Source: Candidatus Ratteibacteria bacterium (GTDB taxonomy: Bacteria; Ratteibacteria; UBA8468; B48-G9; JAFGKM01). From it: a stretch of DNA of 12,559 nt. The translations under genes and the position numbers were made by a program. This document shows positions 12,191 through 12,559 of the stretch, piece by piece (the stretch's first letter is position 1; every line of letters starts with the position of its first letter). The notes under the pieces were generated by a model. The model searched no databases. It was not told the origin of the DNA and was given only the letters and a program-made list of their open reading frames with translations. The stretch is from contig JAQVEU010000012.1 of NCBI GenBank assembly GCA_028697565.1, forward strand, positions 1-12,559. Reading direction: 5' to 3'.

Positions 12191-12559
12191 ATGACTCTTT
12201 TACGAAATTTAATATTTCTGGTAGTTGTGCTATTCGTGTTTGTTCTTAATTGTCTACTGTTTTTTAATAAGGTATTCTCTCCTATGTTTTATTTCATCTC
12301 CCTTACAATAATAGTTGCTGTCCTTATTATCATTGATGTGTTGTATTCCATCTACATAAAAGATAGTTTGCAGGCCCTCCAGAGAGAAAAAGAAAGATTA
12401 GAGTTAACCGTCATGGATATGCAAAATGAAACTGTTCTTTTAACAACCATCACTGATATATTAGAAACATTTGGTGAAGAGATATCCCTTGAAGATATAC
12501 TTGAAAAAATCGCTGAGTCAGTAAAGAATATATTTCAAAAAGAAACTGTTGTACTCCAA
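12191..12559 (+). CDS. Membrane-anchored signalling protein, N-terminal part (partial)
   Basis: The frame is open from the ATG at 12191 to the window edge (123 codons). It starts with two hydrophobic helices (about residues 6-25 and 32-53) joined by a very short loop. A charged, coiled-coil-like stretch (about 57-85, KDSLQALQREKERLELTVMDMQNE in two parts) follows. From about residue 86 the pattern LETFGEEISLEDILEKIAESVKNIFQKE looks like the first helix of a GAF-type sensor domain. Such architecture is common in diguanylate cyclases, SpoIIE-like phosphatases and histidine kinases; the output domain is outside the window, so the class cannot be named. An in-frame stop at 12176 fixes the upstream limit. 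There is no clear Shine-Dalgarno; translation may depend on the overlapping mini-ORF in the leader. Confidence 0.75.
   Translation, partial: MTLLRNLIFLVVVLFVFVLNCLLFFNKVFSPMFYFISLTIIVAVLIIIDVLYSIYIKDSLQALQREKERLELTVMDMQNETVLLTTITDILETFGEEISLEDILEKIAESVKNIFQKETVVLQ

Overview
The window reads as ordinary bacterial chromosome from a moderately AT-rich organism that favours AGA/AGG and ATA codons. It encodes meso-DAP synthesis (dapF), the MEP isoprenoid pathway (ispH), a lipoprotein and a bacterial-type thrS-infC-rpmI-rplT block. The cell plan therefore looks diderm and peptidoglycan-containing. The dense, varied intergenic repeats and a small Sm-like protein remind me of uncultured lineages around Omnitrophota/PVC, but that is a low-confidence guess from memory. 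No phage, transposase, CRISPR array or plasmid gene is visible.

Layout. (1) Positions 1-4071, minus strand, are a tightly packed operon read right to left: plsC, ispH, rpsA, nagB, pta (cut by the window edge). Stop and start codons overlap for plsC/ispH (4 nt), ispH/rpsA (11 nt) and rpsA/nagB (29 nt). It combines phospholipid acylation, isoprenoid synthesis, ribosomal protein S1, amino-sugar catabolism and acetyl-phosphate metabolism. (2) 4072-4531 holds no gene but is full of palindromes and 7-bp-periodic repeats. (3) 4532-4962, minus strand, is a translationally coupled pair of small genes: an Sm-like hypothetical protein and a 55-residue two-helix membrane protein. (4) 4963-5180 is a divergent intergenic region with a hairpin repeat and a good sigma-70-type promoter for the plus-strand operon dapF, comEC and a small lipoprotein gene (5181-8485). 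(5) 8486-9024 contains tRNA-Asp(GTC), followed directly by a 47-bp tandem array built from heptamers. (6) 9025-12030 is thrS-infC-rpmI-rplT. ThrRS lacks the TGS domain, infC appears to start at AUC, and a near-consensus promoter lies between thrS and infC. (7) 12031-12190 is another repeat-rich spacer. (8) From 12191 a membrane-anchored signalling protein begins and runs off the window.

The genes themselves are largely housekeeping. The most unusual material is non-coding: at least four sequence-unrelated intergenic repeat families in exact or near 7-bp periods, a family of CCNNCCTTT palindromes, a three-copy AGATT hairpin family, and a shared leader with a tiny upstream ORF in front of two unrelated genes. 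I did not find a convincing new defence or mobile system.
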